Origin: Turritopsis dohrnii
Lineage: Eukaryota > Cnidaria > Hydrozoa > Anthoathecata > Oceaniidae
DNA: 64,000 nucleotides
NCBI GenBank assembly: GCA_027922465.2
Contig: BQMF02000231.1
Coordinates: 558,001 to 622,000 of the forward strand
Direction of reading: 5' to 3'
Made by a program: the position numbers and the translations under genes. Position 1 is the first letter of the stretch. Every line of letters begins with the position of its first letter. This document shows positions 30,781-44,375 of the stretch, piece by piece. Under the pieces are notes generated by a model. That model ran no database searches, was not told where the DNA came from, and saw nothing but the letters and a program-made list of their open reading frames with translations.

Positions 30781-32257
30781 TCCTAGGAAATACAATTTTG
30801 ATTTCGATAGCAATAAACGTATGTGTGAAACCAAATTCATTTCAACATAGGTCACATAAAACAAATTTAAGAATATTTTATGTGATTCAAGTAGTTCATC
30901 AGTATGAACTCTGTTGTCGTCAATTTTCAATTGAAATATAATATATAATACACAATTCATCTGAAAATAAATTAGTTATGATTCTAAAATTGTATTTGTT
31001 TCCTTGACAATAACTTTTCTAAATTTGAGAAATGTTATTGGTCAATTTCAATAACCTTCAAGAATACTTTTAAGAAGGAAATTTACTTTAGAATGACCAC
31101 TGGAAAATGTGGTGGAAATATAGCAAAATGTTAATAAAAAATGAAATGTTTCTGGTGATTCGTTTTATTTTCAAAGTTTTGGCCCGAACAAGATCTATTA
31201 AATTTGAAATATTACTATCAAACTTTTAATTGTTCTAAATACTAGCATGTAGCTTTTGCTAAAAATGCCCCCGCTCTCAAGCATTCCAATTTGTACACAC
31301 AGCAAGCTATACATTGCAAGCCTATACAACGGAAACAAAAACAAACAAAACTTTGTTACTTTTGTTATCTCTTAGGCCTATTTCACACTGATGCTAATTT
31401 ATACCTTTCAAAAAGTGTAAATAAGCCTTAACAAGTGATATCAGAAAGTATTGGCAACAAACAAAAGAAATGTGTGAACTGAAACCATGGATACGTATTT
31501 TATAATCAAAATAAGATTAAGATTTGTTAAAGAAATTGTGAAGAAAGAAAAAAAAACTTTTTCAAAATAAAAGCGAAATAAGCGAAAAATCTTTAAAAAT
31601 CTGCGTTTCAAATTTTGATTCGAAACAAAAAATAGCCAAAGTTTACATAAAAGACAAGAAAAAATATACATAAAGTTTTATTGATCATGATCACACCAGG
31701 TTTGGAGGACAGAAAGAAGAAAAACACGAAGAACGACAATTTGTAGGCTTTCTAGCATACACAGAAATCCAATTAAAATCTTTTTAAGGCAAGATCCGCC
31801 AAAAATCAGTGCATTGAATAAAATTTATCGAGTGAAAGATTTAGAGCTAAAACATATGCAAAAATAAGATGTTGTTGGCAAAATTTCAGATTTCAAGCTG
31901 TGCTTCAAAAGTCTAGCTGTTCACTTCACTAAAACAACACAAAAGTAATATGAAAAATGTTAAAGCAATTTTAGCATACGAACTTCCAAAATAACATAGT
32001 ATAATATTATAATAAATTAGGAAAAAACCATCCTGTCTCCCACCTACAGTACCATGCTTTGACATGGAAAAAAAACAAAGTCAGCTAATAATTGTATACC
32101 ACCGTGTAACGTCAACATGAAAGTTGGAAGCTGATGATGATGATGAATAAGATGAAGAACAAAATCGGAAACTGACATTCGCCTATCTCGTGAAACTACT
32201 ATGCCTCTTGCTCGCTGCGGGGGCAATAAGACTTCTAAAAGCTAAAGATTTACTTAC

Positions 32258-32289
32258 AACAGATCTGTGACTGATGTTGCAAAATTCAT
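32258..32289 (-). other. Orphan or alternative signal-peptide first exon
   Basis: Minus strand: ATG at 32289, eleven codons (MNFATSVTDL plus a split codon), then a GTAAGT donor at 32257 in phase 2. It has the same length, phase and donor as the first exon of gene B (43043-43012, MNFTTAFKNL), and the flanking 200 bp are homologous. Spliced to the PAN exon of gene A it would give a plausible alternative signal peptide. It may instead be the remnant of a lost gene copy. Confidence 0.55.
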
Positions 32290-32672
32290 TTTCAGGAAAA
32301 AGTTAAAGGGAAATAGGTATTTGTCTTCAAGCAGGAACAATCGTAGAATGATATTTTTTCCAAATCTATTTTGCACCGTTTTTCTATTGAAAATTGATCT
32401 TAATCCAAATGTTTACAGCATGCATTTTAAAAATTACTGTAAACTTTACATTTTATATAATTGACATTGCGGTGAATTTGAAAATGTTGTCCAATCAGTT
32501 AAAAACTCATTTCAACAAATTGTATTCAACCATATCTAGTCAGCTGTGAATAATTATTAAATGAATTATTAAACGTGAGTTAAATTCTCTAGTATCCAAC
32601 AGTTCTACATTAAGTGACCTGTTAGTTGGGTTTATATCTTCTTATAGCGTTCAAGTAGTTTACCGATAAATA

Positions 32673-33052
32673 GGGACCTCACAAAACTGCAACAGCAACG
32701 TGGACGACGACGAGAAGCAAACAAAAGATTCACTTTACTCCATAGATTTGCATTAGAATGGAAGTCTATTTCACACTATACTATTGGGAAATGTTTTTAA
32801 TTTTACTAATATCATTATCTGATTTGCACGTTCACTTTGAAGTCGTACTGAAAACGAAGACGTGAGAATAGCAGCACTTCCACTAAATTCTCTTTGGTTC
32901 CTTCCTGATTCTGTCTCTCTAAGTTCGAGAAACAGACCAGCTAAACATTATAAACAAACTTCTTTACCCAAATTCTGTTGTTTTGTGATTCATTGAAGAT
33001 GAATATCTTGTACGTCGTCGTCTTCGTTGCCATCGTACTTTCGTAAGGTTCC
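32673..33052. mobile_element. MITE with imperfect inverted termini
   Basis: The left end, GGGACCTCACAAAACTGCAA with CAACGTGGACGACGACG, is complementary, with mismatches, to the right end CGTCGTCGTCTTCGTTGCC and CTTTCGTAAGGTTCC. About 380 bp. The ORF with a signal-peptide look at 33000 lies in its right arm and is therefore not treated as a gene. Confidence 0.65.
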
Positions 33053-36041
33053 TAATATGAAATGAAGGGTTGGGTTTGAAAACAACAAAAAAAAAACAAC
33101 TTTAGGAATGAAAAGAATCATCAGAACCTTATTTTACAAATTTATTTACAATATTTCGACGACACTTCCCAGTGACTATTTGAATCTATTTCTAATCTAT
33201 TTGAAAAAACGACGCACTCATTAAATGTTAGCTGATTTGCACAACATAATGAATTAGAGATATTAGTTTAAAATTTTATAAAAATTCAACAATAATATTG
33301 AATATTTTGTGTGCAGCCCATTTGTCGTATGTTCATTACAGCAAATACAGAAACCTTCTGATCAAAAGCGTGCATGTATCCTGAAATCAATCCTTTTCAC
33401 TGGAATGTATAGCAACCCCCAAATCCCAGATGAAATAAATGACTTTCCGGGGGCTTACCGGGTGTTTTTAACAATTTGCGATTATTGAATTGTGAGTGTA
33501 TGTGTTTAAACTGAAAACAAAATGAAATCTAATAACATTTATCAAATTAAAATTAAAATTGAAAAACTAAGAGTGAGAAGACGCTTGACAAATTTGATGG
33601 TAATATGTAAATCACTGTAACTAAACCCAACATTGGAGCAAATGTAAACAAAAATAATGTAAACAAAAATAGACATAAATTAAAGAAAGTTTTAAACTTA
33701 TGCATAAATATATTTTAACAATGAATTAAATATATACTTTGAGGTATACAACACTCTCAGTAATTATTATTTCAATTTGATCTATATGTACTTTCTAGCA
33801 ACAGTTAGATCGACACATGGACAGTGAAATAAAGATACCTTCACACTTTTATTGAATTGATGACAGATATCAACAGCTTTTCATGTCAGCTATATTTCTA
33901 TGGAAATTTTCCCAAATGCTACAGTAACGACCTTGTTTGTAAGAGTTAAATCTAAAGTCTCCCTAAGACGCCTTTCTCATGACAGAACTGCTGCATGTGA
34001 TCATATAATATTCTTTGCTTTGACGTTGTTTTTATAGCACAGTTTTGCAAACTCAGGAACTCAGGAATTATCTCGAAACTTTTTCAGTTTTCAAGAGGAA
34101 TCGAAGAATTAAACTTTTTGTAAAACAGGGTCAATGTCGTGCTGCTTGGCACCCTTTACAAATAAGCAGCTTTAAATATGAATAAATGAATATGTAAGTA
34201 TCTCAGGCAATTTCAGTGATATACTGCTAGAAGTTTGTATGTATAGTGGCAAACTTCTATAAGCTGTCAAATCAGTATGCTTTTTATTCATTTTACTTTT
34301 TTTACAAGATGCAACAATTTAGGATCGATTTAAGTTCATTTTCAGAAAATTGATCTAAAATATTGTTACATTTATTCGCGTCTTTAAAGCTCAAGCCGTT
34401 TATGTAACTTGCAAGGATGAATTGAATAAACTTATTAGACACATAACCTTGCTTTTCCGATTTCTTGAATGTAGTTTCCCATACTTGTTGTTGGATCGAT
34501 GACTTCACACAAGTAAAGTTAATTGCACGATTACATGTAGGATAGTCTTGACGTAACTTGATTTGACTTAACTGAGCCTAGTTAAGTAATGGAGCTTTTT
34601 TTGAATGATTAATTGTAGGTGTTGGTGATCTAGTGTCAGGAAACATTCAAGTATATTATTTTATTACTTTGAATATTTTGAATGGTAACATACCAGACAC
34701 GACATATTACCAGCCAAATTGAAATTTGCGTGATTTTCTTTCATCAATAGTCATACGCTCTCAGATTTGAACAAAGTGCAATATATATTACAAAAATGAT
34801 TACAAATCTGAATTATGTCATATTTTTAACTATTTAGAACTTGGTTGTTAGTATGTGACAGAACACTATCTCAATGTGTTGGTCTCATATCATTGTAGTA
34901 TGAAGTGTTATAATAAAAAAGCGTATGGAAATTTATACGATTTTTACTGAAAACTTAATGAACCATGATTTTGAGTAAAGTAAAGTTTCATTCCGAAAAA
35001 AAACATTTCATATAAAGTTTTTAAGAAAAGACAAGAAAAAAATATCTTTATTTTAAAAAAACTTAAGAATTTTAAGCTTTTTTTAAATGATTAATTGTAG
35101 GTGTTGGTACTCTAGTGTTAAGAAATTTTACACTGAGCAAGAATTCTACTTTTTCCAGTGCACGGTCAACTGATTAGTGTTTGCATCATTTTAATGAAAC
35201 TCATAATGGTAGGAGTTTTTTAATATTGCGTATGTATTAAACGATAGACAGAATCAGTTAGCACTTCATATACAGCAACAGATAAACATGAAATATGAAA
35301 CATGATGAAAAAGTAAACATTGTGAGCTGAAGTGATTGTTATGCTGTCATGTATAAATCATTAAAGAATTGTGTATACTACAAATATACAATCTGTTAAT
35401 TCGAACACAAAAATTAACTAAAGTAAAGCAACAATGAGGCATGATATTTTAAAAAGATATAAACTGAAAGATTGAGCAACGACTTATGCTGTACGATCCG
35501 TACTCTTTACATAGAAGACACCTATTATAATATGTAATCTATGACTTCTTATGACACCGATTCCCGTGTGCAGCATGACCAATACTTAACCAGACTATAG
35601 ATGAATAGGTTAGATGAATAATAAATTTGTTTTTTCTTTGCATGAAAACAGGCAAAAATTGAAAAAGTATCGATTATAAATACTGATATGTCCCTTCTAT
35701 GCTTAATAAATTGAAGTTTACACATCGAGGACAGAATGATTTTAGACCATTGCAAAATTAATTTCTGTGTATTACAGAATCATGCAACTAAAAGTTAAAC
35801 ATCTTACCAGGTTTATTTTCCCACTATTCACTCTTTAAGTTCGTCACATACTCCAGAAAAAGTTTAGTTCCACTACAACAATTATTAACGTTTTGTAAGA
35901 CACTGAAGGGACACTGATTTTTTACTTGCCTATGTCTTTTATTTCAATGTTGCAATTTTCTTAGCCAGTAAGTTTATTGTTGCAGACAACGGAAAAACAT
36001 CACGTCTTCCCCTCAAGAGATTTCAGACAGGATACACACTA

Positions 36042-36413
36042 AAGCACTGGTCAAACTAACGCAACATTTCATGCAACATTTCATGCAACATTCGACGCAA
36101 TATTTGCAAAAATGTTGCAATCGTTTGAGAGGGTGTTTATTTTCTTGCAACATTGTCTAAAACATTTCATTCATTTCATTAACGTTCGAAATTCCTAATG
36201 TTTTAAGAAATGATGTTTTGATATGTCAACTGAATGCAACATCATCAAAAAGGTTGCAGCATTATTACAACACGTTACAACAAAATGAACATGTTCATTT
36301 TGTTGCATAGCCGTACAACATCAGACAACATTGGTGTCAAACGCATGCAACAACTGACGCAACAGTGTTGCATCGAATGTTGCATGAAATGTTGTGTTCG
36401 TTTGACCAGCGCT
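36042..36413. mobile_element. MITE with TA target duplication and an empty site in the duplicated spacer
   Basis: Begins AAGCACTGGTCAAAC and ends GTTTGACCAGCGCT; arms of about 35 bp, with many CAACATT/TGTTGCA motifs inside. TA flanks both ends. The homologous spacers at about 55000 and 63440 read CATACACTAATGTTCGTGA without the element, which fixes its boundaries. Confidence 0.85.
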
Positions 36414-37234
36414 TAGCGTTCGTGAGTAAAGACATTCGATCTTTGTTCACACCGTGATTATATCAGTGTCTTTTTATTGCCGTTCTCCTTTATTCTAATC
36501 GTCTATTTTTTTGCCGTATTAGGCTCCATAATCTCGGATAATCACGCATAATCGCGCGATATCGTCACTGTCATTGAAAAGCCGTCCATACGATTTTATA
36601 TGGATAAACTGATTAATTTTTGACACTCTATTTGACTCGTGTATTGTAGCTATAACTATAACGTTCAATTGGTCTTCTTTACAGCTCAAAATATAATAAT
36701 GTCTTTAGTTCATTATGTTGTTATAATATCGCATAAACTTTTGTTTTTGCTTTTATGCTTATATGACTCCATGGTTAGAATATTTAGTGACAACTAATTT
36801 CGGTGTTTGGGATCCACCGTGACTACACCTGAGACAGAATGCTGGTCTTCTGAAACCGTTCTTCATCTTACGAAAGCGTTTGTCCATTAATCGCATTATT
36901 CCGAGAAAAATCGGGGAATCAAAATTCTAATTGGAATCCGCAAGGTTGAGCTTTAACTACATAGATGCTGCGTCTACCACTGCTTTTGGATTGTGAATTT
37001 GAATTTACAAGATAAGAAAGAAGACGATGACATATATAAGAAGACTCTCAACGCACAGAACAGCTTTGAAACAAATGATCAGTTGCAACTGTTAAATTTG
37101 TATTATGCATCACACTTACTTGCCAAGTCAAAAAATTAAAATTGACACTTTCTCATACATGCGCACAATGCACTACATTCTATTGGTATTATTGTTGAGA
37201 GAGCAAATGACAGAAAATCTTGTTATCAACGAAA

Positions 37235-37645
37235 GTAACATACACGTTCTTTTCACTTGGGAGACGTCGATACAATCCCACCAAGTTGGAAAAAGTATAA
37301 ACAGAGATTTGAATTATTGTGTACAGCTAATGGTGTTACTGAAGAAAAGCAGAAAATGGCAATGCTATTGACGTAGGTGGGTGATGAAAAATATGAAGTA
37401 TTTGAAAATGTAAAACCCAAGGACTCACCAACGTTTAGAGAAGTTATCGAAGCTTTTGACAAGCACTTCAACCCGCAGACAAACAGGAGTTATGAAACAT
37501 TCATTTTCCGTAACATGAAACAAAATGAAGATGAAACATTGAGCGAATTTTACATTAGACTCAAGCAACAATCAACAAAAATCTGCTTATTGACCGTATC
37601 AAGCCCTGGCCTTTGTGTTTTGGATCTTAAATGCAGTCTGGATAG
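37235..37645 (+). pseudogene. LTR retrotransposon (Gypsy-like) gag fragment
   Basis: One plus frame reads GDVDTIPPSWKKYKQRFELL, TANGVTEEKQKMAMLLT, a TAG stop at 37374-37376, then EVFENVKPKDSP, FREVIEAFDKHFNPQTN and FIFRNMKQNEDETLSEFYIR. This matches the gag capsid region of animal Gypsy elements (W.++...F, KRA.LL, F...NE..E.F...L+). The frame then decays; 38160-38550 may hold further pol scraps but nothing certain. No LTRs recognised. Confidence 0.7.
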
Positions 37646-37649
37646 TAAA

Positions 37650-39675
37650 TGAATGTGATAAAGTAGTAAAAAGATGTAGATAGCAAGACAACAAAATGCA
37701 TAGAACTTGTTGATAAATCGACATTGTGACATCTTTAAACGGACATTCAGAAGTACTCTATTCAAGTCTTGTGTAAATCATGGTAAAATTTTTATTTTTA
37801 TTTTTAGTCTTCTACTGAGAACAAATTATGCCAATTATTGGTGTCACAAATTTTGCATGTTGACTAACTTGCACGTTAAATGATGGAGATAATGTTATCC
37901 TCATTACGTAAAACATTCTATTCCACATCTGTATTTTATATTCGTTTGTTTTATAAATTGATCTTTTCACACACAATCAAAAAAATGTTTGAGTTTCTCA
38001 AAATTCTGTATTGAAAGTTTCGTTTACTGACCGACCACAAATACAGTCCAACTCCTATCACAAAGCAACACAAATTGAACGTTCCATTCAGTTATCTCCC
38101 TAATACCTTATAACCATCATGCAATGATCAGAGTTTTATGAACAAAACTCATGTTTTTACAGGTTTTTAGAGCAGTGGTTAAAGCAACCCAAAGCAAGTA
38201 ATTACAGCATTATTGGAGTTGTATGTTGTATGAAGGTGATAAGGGGATTATCTCAGTTAAGGCCATTAGTGCAACCAAACGCTTCGCTGTCAGTTATTTG
38301 GTACCATGTGTTAGTGCTACATTGCCACCAGAACTGTCAAACAAACCAGACAACCAATAACCAATACGTGGTGTTACCGAAGATGCGCACGAGAAATGAA
38401 TTTGAGACGCGCACTTCATATTTGACGTAAGTTAAGCTTGAAGACTGAGCGACCAGGTCTTAAACAGAGATGCCTTTATCCACAAGTTCAACTTTTTTTA
38501 ATAAACGTCGAACCAACCAAATCACGAGAAGATGTAAACAAACCAACAGACAAATGTACATGTGGATATATAAAGCAAAATGGAGGACACATGTGTTGGA
38601 AATTCTGGAGCTTCATCTATCAAACTATTTATGATGGCAACCTATATTTTCCTATTTCTTTTTTGACTTCCTCTAATTCCGCTACCAGCAGTTATGACGA
38701 GTTCATATTGCGTATCACATTCTCCTTCATACTTCATGATGAAGAACATGTTAAAATTGCTTGGGCTAGTAAACATAAAATGACGTCATGTCTCGGTTAT
38801 TCAAGCGCTTTTAAGAGACTTTCCTGTGAAAAGTTTAACCAACTCATATTGTCAGATTAAACTTGCTGAACATGTCTCGATGATTAAACGCAACAACGAA
38901 GCAAACTCAGTCAACCAAACATACTTAAGAAGTTTTACATGACGTTATTATGGATGGACATCGTTGTTACATGCAGATTGGATAGGACAGCAGCTTTTTC
39001 AGCTGATCGAAATTTTACTAACGATTTACTACAGTGTTTTGATGACCGATGGAATATTAAAGTTACCTTATTCTATGTTTTAATGTGTATTAAAGTATCG
39101 GGAACACTTTATATCTATCAATATCTATTTAGATGACTTCTTCATGTTTTACCATGAACAAAAAAGGTTTTATATCCTTGGGAAATGGCAGGGCAAGAGG
39201 GGTCGATCCTTTTTTGAACATAACTACAGACTTTTAAGAATTGAAGAAATAAAGTATGACTTGAAAAGTTAAGTGCAACATAATAAACATAGAATGTAAT
39301 ACATAACAACAATAAACCATAAAATATCAAATTAACCATCGACCCAATGGGCAAAAAATCACTGCGACGAAGAGCATTTTTATTGAAATTATGTATATAT
39401 TTTTATAGAAACGGAGTGCTCCTTAGCAGAGGCTTTTAACAAATGTACCGGCTGGGGAAGTTAAAAACGATTAAGGGTATCACTGTTATACACTAATGAT
39501 TTACTAAGCCAAAGCTATTATTCAACATCAGCTCTCCAACGGTTACTGATGCTCTGTAATTTGTTAAACCTCTCGTTTTATGATGGTAAGTGAAGTTCAT
39601 ATGGAAAGGTCACACACTCTTTACATATATAATTTCAGAAGGTTTTAATACTCGAAAGTTACGATTTATTATCAT
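37650..39675. other. Spacer with possible retroelement scraps
   Basis: AT-rich; short open frames (38230-38430, 38438-38860) show no recognisable domain, although their position after a gag fragment and short motif-like pieces hint at decayed pol. No gene is supported. Confidence 0.35.
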
Positions 39676-39678
39676 CAT

Positions 39679-42600
39679 TCAAAACGCGATTTCAATTTTA
39701 AAGTCAACGTAAACTGTTATTTCGTGGATTACCAACCGAGAATTCGGCTCGTGTTTGTATATCCCAAGATAGCTTCCTGCAATATATTCCTTTCCACACT
39801 CCAATATGTAAGGTGTCCACGGTGTATCTGGAATATAACCACATACTGTATCACCCTCCCCCGTGTTTGTTTCACCAATGGTTACAATAGCATTTTGTGT
39901 CAGTGGATTTGTCTTTAAGCGAATGAATCGGACTGTTCTTGACTGACCAAAGGAGTATCTGATCCATGCATTTGACGAAGGAGAAGTAGAAAAATGTGTA
40001 GATTCTTCGCCATCATAAGTATTTGCTACCACAAAATTTGCAACAGAATCAACTTCAGCGCTCACAAATGATGAGAATTTCTCATATTTCGCCAAAAAAT
40101 GTGAACGAGCCTGAAATTCATGTATCTATGCATTATTAACTTCTTTGAGAAGTACCCATAACATACGTCATCAGTAAATTAAGCTAAATTTAGTAAGTAA
40201 GTGAGTAAGTAAGTTTTTTAGTTCTTGGGCTTCCATCTGTAACGGTTGGGTCTAACGCCCGCCGACTTGCAACTAGTAGTTGACTTGTAGGTGATTTGGT
40301 ATTTTTTAGACAGTTGAATATTAAAGGATTAATCTCTATTATCGAAAGAGGCCCCACCATGGTTGGGGCCAATGCGCCAAGAAAATTTTTACTAAAAATA
40401 CTACCTCTAGATTGCCTATAAAATCACTCAAAATCTATAATTTCAACATGATTTTCAATTATTAGGAAAAGCAAAAACAAATTTCTCATAATTGACATGC
40501 CCCCATATTCGCTATATTCGCTATATGTATCACGTTTTCTTTTATTTCAAACAATTTAAACTGATCCATTAAAATGGTAATATATTTCAGCCTTAAAACT
40601 ATAAGGCTTATGAACAGTATCTTGAAGAAAGCCATGCATGGTTATTGTGTTCGATTTAAATCTTTTTATTCGATACACAAATCTCTCTTGTTTATTGGAA
40701 AGATTTAAAAGAAAGCCATGATTTGCTTCGTATAGTTCTCGTGATCCGCGCTCCTTTAATGGCCTTAAATGTGTTATATAACTACTTCAAATGAATGGAG
40801 AAAAAAATAATTGCAAGTTGTAAAGCTTGACACGATGTTAACAATGAGTCGTTCCAGTCAAAGATTTTGCTGACGTCAACACATGAGGCAAATTTCTCAA
40901 AAAGCCTTAAAAATGAAGTGTATCGTTGGTTTTAAAGTCGCTTAAACTTCTTCAGTTTTCAGCATTGGTTTCCGAGATATTTGTTCCTAAACAATACGTT
41001 CTATCAAGGCTGTGGTAAATGCAATGGTTTCACATTGTGCCTACTGACGTGCCTCCTTATTTCCCTGTACAATGTCATTTCTTAACTTAACTTTTCCTTC
41101 AAAATCGTAGTTGTTATTACCTTTATGGAGGCGTATCGATGAAATTGATATTATGCAAAACGAAAAAGATTCAATTACCTTTGCAGGAATAACCAGCTGT
41201 GCTGCAATCATCTTCACAGACTTCATTATCATTCTTGCATGGTTCTACAGTACGGCAAAATGACCCTATCTAAAACGAATTATTCGTTTTATTATTTATG
41301 ATTATTCAATACTTTATTTCTGACAATATGTTGACTTGACTTAGCTTTAACACCTTTACTTTAAAAAGGATTAGTTGGATAAACTAGAATAGATTGAATA
41401 AAAGTAGATATCACGTAATGAAACAGGTTCATGCAACATATATCTAGTAGGTTTAGTGGATGTGGATGGCTATGGTTAATACACAATATGATGACACAAA
41501 AAGTTGTGTTCAACAATTGTTATAGGGTCTTTTGGGGTCCATTTCATTGTGGAAGTACTACTATCAAATACAAATACTAAGCTATTACATTTTTCGACTG
41601 GCTTTTCGTTGTCAAATACTTCCATCCAATGTCTGCCGATTCACTTCCAGAGTTGCCAGTCAATAATTCACATAAGCTATCAACAGGCTTATAATTTACA
41701 TGTGCAAATTCGTCATTAGCAACACACTGAACAACGCAACCAGTTTCCTCCAATCCTCTGACTTCTCTGATAACAGTTCCAGTGTATCTAATGTCTTGCT
41801 TTTTTATTGAGAAATTGCCATGTCTCTTGCAAGGCAATCTGATGATGTTACCATGTGTAGTTTGCAAAATGGACGAAACAAGTGCCAATGCTCTGTAAAA
41901 AAAGTGTTTTGTGATGGTGATGTTGTTAAACAGTTTGTAAGAAACATCGAGTGCCAATAAATAAAATATGAATATTTTAAGCCCAAAGTTTCTAAGAGGT
42001 GGGATTTGTCAAATGGAGTAAATTCCTGACTAGATATATATAAGCTTACATTCACAAACGTTAATGGTGAAATGTTTTGGTTGCGGTGTCTATATCTGAA
42101 ACTGTTTCTTCAAACAATGCATTATTAAAGGATAATTCACAACATCTTCATGGTCAAATTTGTTGAAACATCACTGCAAAAGAGTTGCATTTATAAAGCA
42201 ATAGCATCGCAGTGATTAGTTGACGATTTTGCTCTCCGGAAAAGTGGATAGTTAAACAATTGTATAAATTAAAACAGAAGCGATTATAGAATTAAATTCA
42301 AAGGCTTGTTTATTGATTTACAAAAATAAAATATGCTTCCTCGTTTGAAATTCTTTTCTACTTTTTCTACAAATTGTGAAAACATTTCTTCTGAATATTT
42401 TGTTTCAGTTGTCCATCTTCAAAGCTAGAGATCTGCTTTGAGTTACAGATATCGAGTCTCTCATAAAAAAAACTTTTGAAGAAACATCTTTCATTAAGCT
42501 AAAGTGGATGTTATTTGGGCACGCTAAAAGGGATTTCTGGTTCCAAAATAATGTCTCAGTTTTTTTTCAGTCTTTCAGTTCGTTTTAGACTAAGTAAAAA

Positions 42601-43043
42601 TGTAGGTAAAGGTAACTAGGTTGGCGGATAACGGACAAGTACCAAGCAATTTTCTACATTTAAAAGGCTTTTCGTATCAATGAAATTTGACAAACAACTA
42701 AGCAAAATAAACACACCTGGGTGGAAAGTAAAATAAAACAAACAAAAGTAAAAGTTCAACAAAGACGAGTTCATGGTGATTGAGAACTGCAAAAATTGGT
42801 TATATAAACTTCAAATGAAATCTAAAAGTAAAACACCTTTTAATTGCTTTGCACATTGCATACTGAATACGACTGTAACACATTGACATTTTAAGTTTTT
42901 ATATAAATGAAATTCCTTGTATTGAGATTTTGTTGATAATTTTGAAATGCTCCAATCAAACTTCTAATAATTCCAAAAATGAGATTTGATAATTGCTGAA
43001 ATTTTACTTACAATAGATTTTTGAAGGCTGTTGTAAAATTCAT
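39679..43043 (-). pseudogene. Secreted PAN / Cys-rich / fucolectin-like gene B, disrupted join to last exon
   Basis: Minus-strand exons: 43043-43012 (MNFTTAFKNL, GTAAGT donor), 41892-41589 (ALALVSSILQTTHG completes the signal peptide; PAN domain CKRHGNFSIKK, YTGTVIREV, LCELL, GWKYLTTK), 41269-41179 (FCRTVEPC, VCEDDCSTAGYSC) and 40110-39679 (KFSSFVSAEVDSV, IVTIGETNTGEGDTVCGY, GSYLGIYKHEPNS, IHEITVYVD). The first three agree in phase and predict a 142-residue stretch. The last exon does not: where genes A and C have TATAG before AGAAATT, B has ATATG, so the acceptor is lost, and the next upstream acceptor (TTTCAG at about 40111) is out of phase by one. It also ends with an extended C-terminus (FKIEIAF). 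It may be a recent pseudogene, or use an unseen extra exon. Confidence 0.7.
40190..40300 (-). repeat. 3' tail relic of a LINE-like element with (CTTA)n tail
   Basis: Minus strand encodes DPTVTDGSPRTKKLTYSLTY and runs into repeated CTTA/CTTAC units (40194-40213). It is similar to 14087-14265 and lies in intron 3 of gene B. Confidence 0.5.
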
Positions 43044-43698
43044 TATTAGGAAAGATTTTATGGAAAATAAGTATTTGTCTTCAAACAGCAACAATCGTGG
43101 AATGAAAGTTTTAGTACCGCTGTTTCCAAATCCATTTTCCTTTAAAAATTGATCTTAATCTAAATGCTATCAGCATGCATTTTAAAAAGTACTGTCAACT
43201 TTACATTTATACAATTGATATTGCGGTGAATATGAAAAGCAATTAAAACGCATTTCAGTAAATTGTATTCAACCAAATCTGGTCACGTTTGAAACATTGA
43301 ATGTCAATGACTGGTTATATTGAACCTTAAAAAATAAACCTAAATAAATAAAGAATAAGACTTAAGGTACATAGTCAGGCCATAGTCAGATGGTAAAATG
43401 AATAGAAACTTTATATCCAGGACTTATTGTCTCTATTCAATATTTATGAATATCATTGCGCATGCCTTTTTTGATGTGTTTTTATGTCAACCTCGAACCC
43501 AGTGTCTATATGCCTTTTTGATAATGGACAATGTCGAAGAGGACCCGGATTCAGGCAACAGTATTCGCTAATTTCATTGGTTCATGATTCTGTATTATTT
43601 TAACTTCAAAAGTTGGCGTTGATGCTCTAGCTGTCGTAGCCACTTGAAATTAGTAATGGTCTCAGTTTTTCATGGAGGTACATTAAAGATAATGAATT

Positions 43699-43823
43699 AT
43701 CATAAGGTCGAAAAGAAAGTGCGTCAACAGTTTTCTTTTGAGATAATCTCCAATCATTTTATCACAAGGTCGAGAAGAAAGTGTGTCAGCAGTTTTCTTA
43801 TGAAATAATCTCCAATCATTTTT
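43699..43823. repeat. Tandem duplication, 2 x about 62 bp
   Basis: Two adjacent copies of a unit with AAGGTCGA(A/G)AAGAAAGTG, CAACAGTTTTCTT/CAGCAGTTTTCTT and ATAATCTCCAATCATTTT. Confidence 0.9.
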
Positions 43824-44375
43824 TACTTTGTTTAAACACCTTGTAAATAATAAACAGCTGTTCGTCCCTAGATCATTTCTCAATTATTCTTTTTTTATTG
43901 ATATCAGCATAATGCAACCCTCAGCTCTACATATAACAGTTTATTATCTTTAAGGGCTAGTATATATACATTTATTTCTTGTTTTTGTTTGTCTTCCCTT
44001 CAATGTCCATAATTGAAATTAGGCGAACGCATTGGGAAAAAAACAATTTTGATGATTTTAGATCAAAAAACAGAAGCTCATAAAGTGCAGTAAAATTTAC
44101 TTTATTCCCGTAAAATAGCGAAAAACAAAGCTTTATCAAAATTTTAAGTTTGACGTCTCGAAACGTATCAGAGAGCTTTTTTCACAGACAACATGATTGA
44201 GGTGTAATTATATTGACTTGTATGCGTTGGCTTCTTGTATACTTAAGTTTCAAACGTTTTATCGTCATCCCTTGTTATCAGACCCAGTCCAAGAATGTTA
44301 TCTGCTTTTAATTTTCTTCTTTAGCAGTGAAATTAAAATTTTCATGGATTGCATTAAGATCCGATAATGTTTCTT

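Larger units (their letters stand above)
30781..37100. other. Duplicated spacer upstream of gene A
   Basis: No plus- or minus-strand gene is supported apart from the isolated first-exon-like segment at 32258-32289. Long parts are homologous to other spacers: 31320-31960 with 50630-51240; 32040-32225 with 51265-51450; 35100-35560 with 52110-52620 and 62165-62600; 35580-35960 with 54530-54910 and 62990-63370; 36420-37090 with 55010-55690 and 63435-63990. Two MITEs (32673-33052, 36042-36413) are included. Confidence 0.7.

Noticed and set aside
32999..33045. Plus-strand signal-peptide exon (MNILYVVVFVAIVLS then GTAAGG)
   Set aside because: It lies in the right arm of an inverted-repeat MITE (32673-33052), whose complementary left arm explains the sequence.
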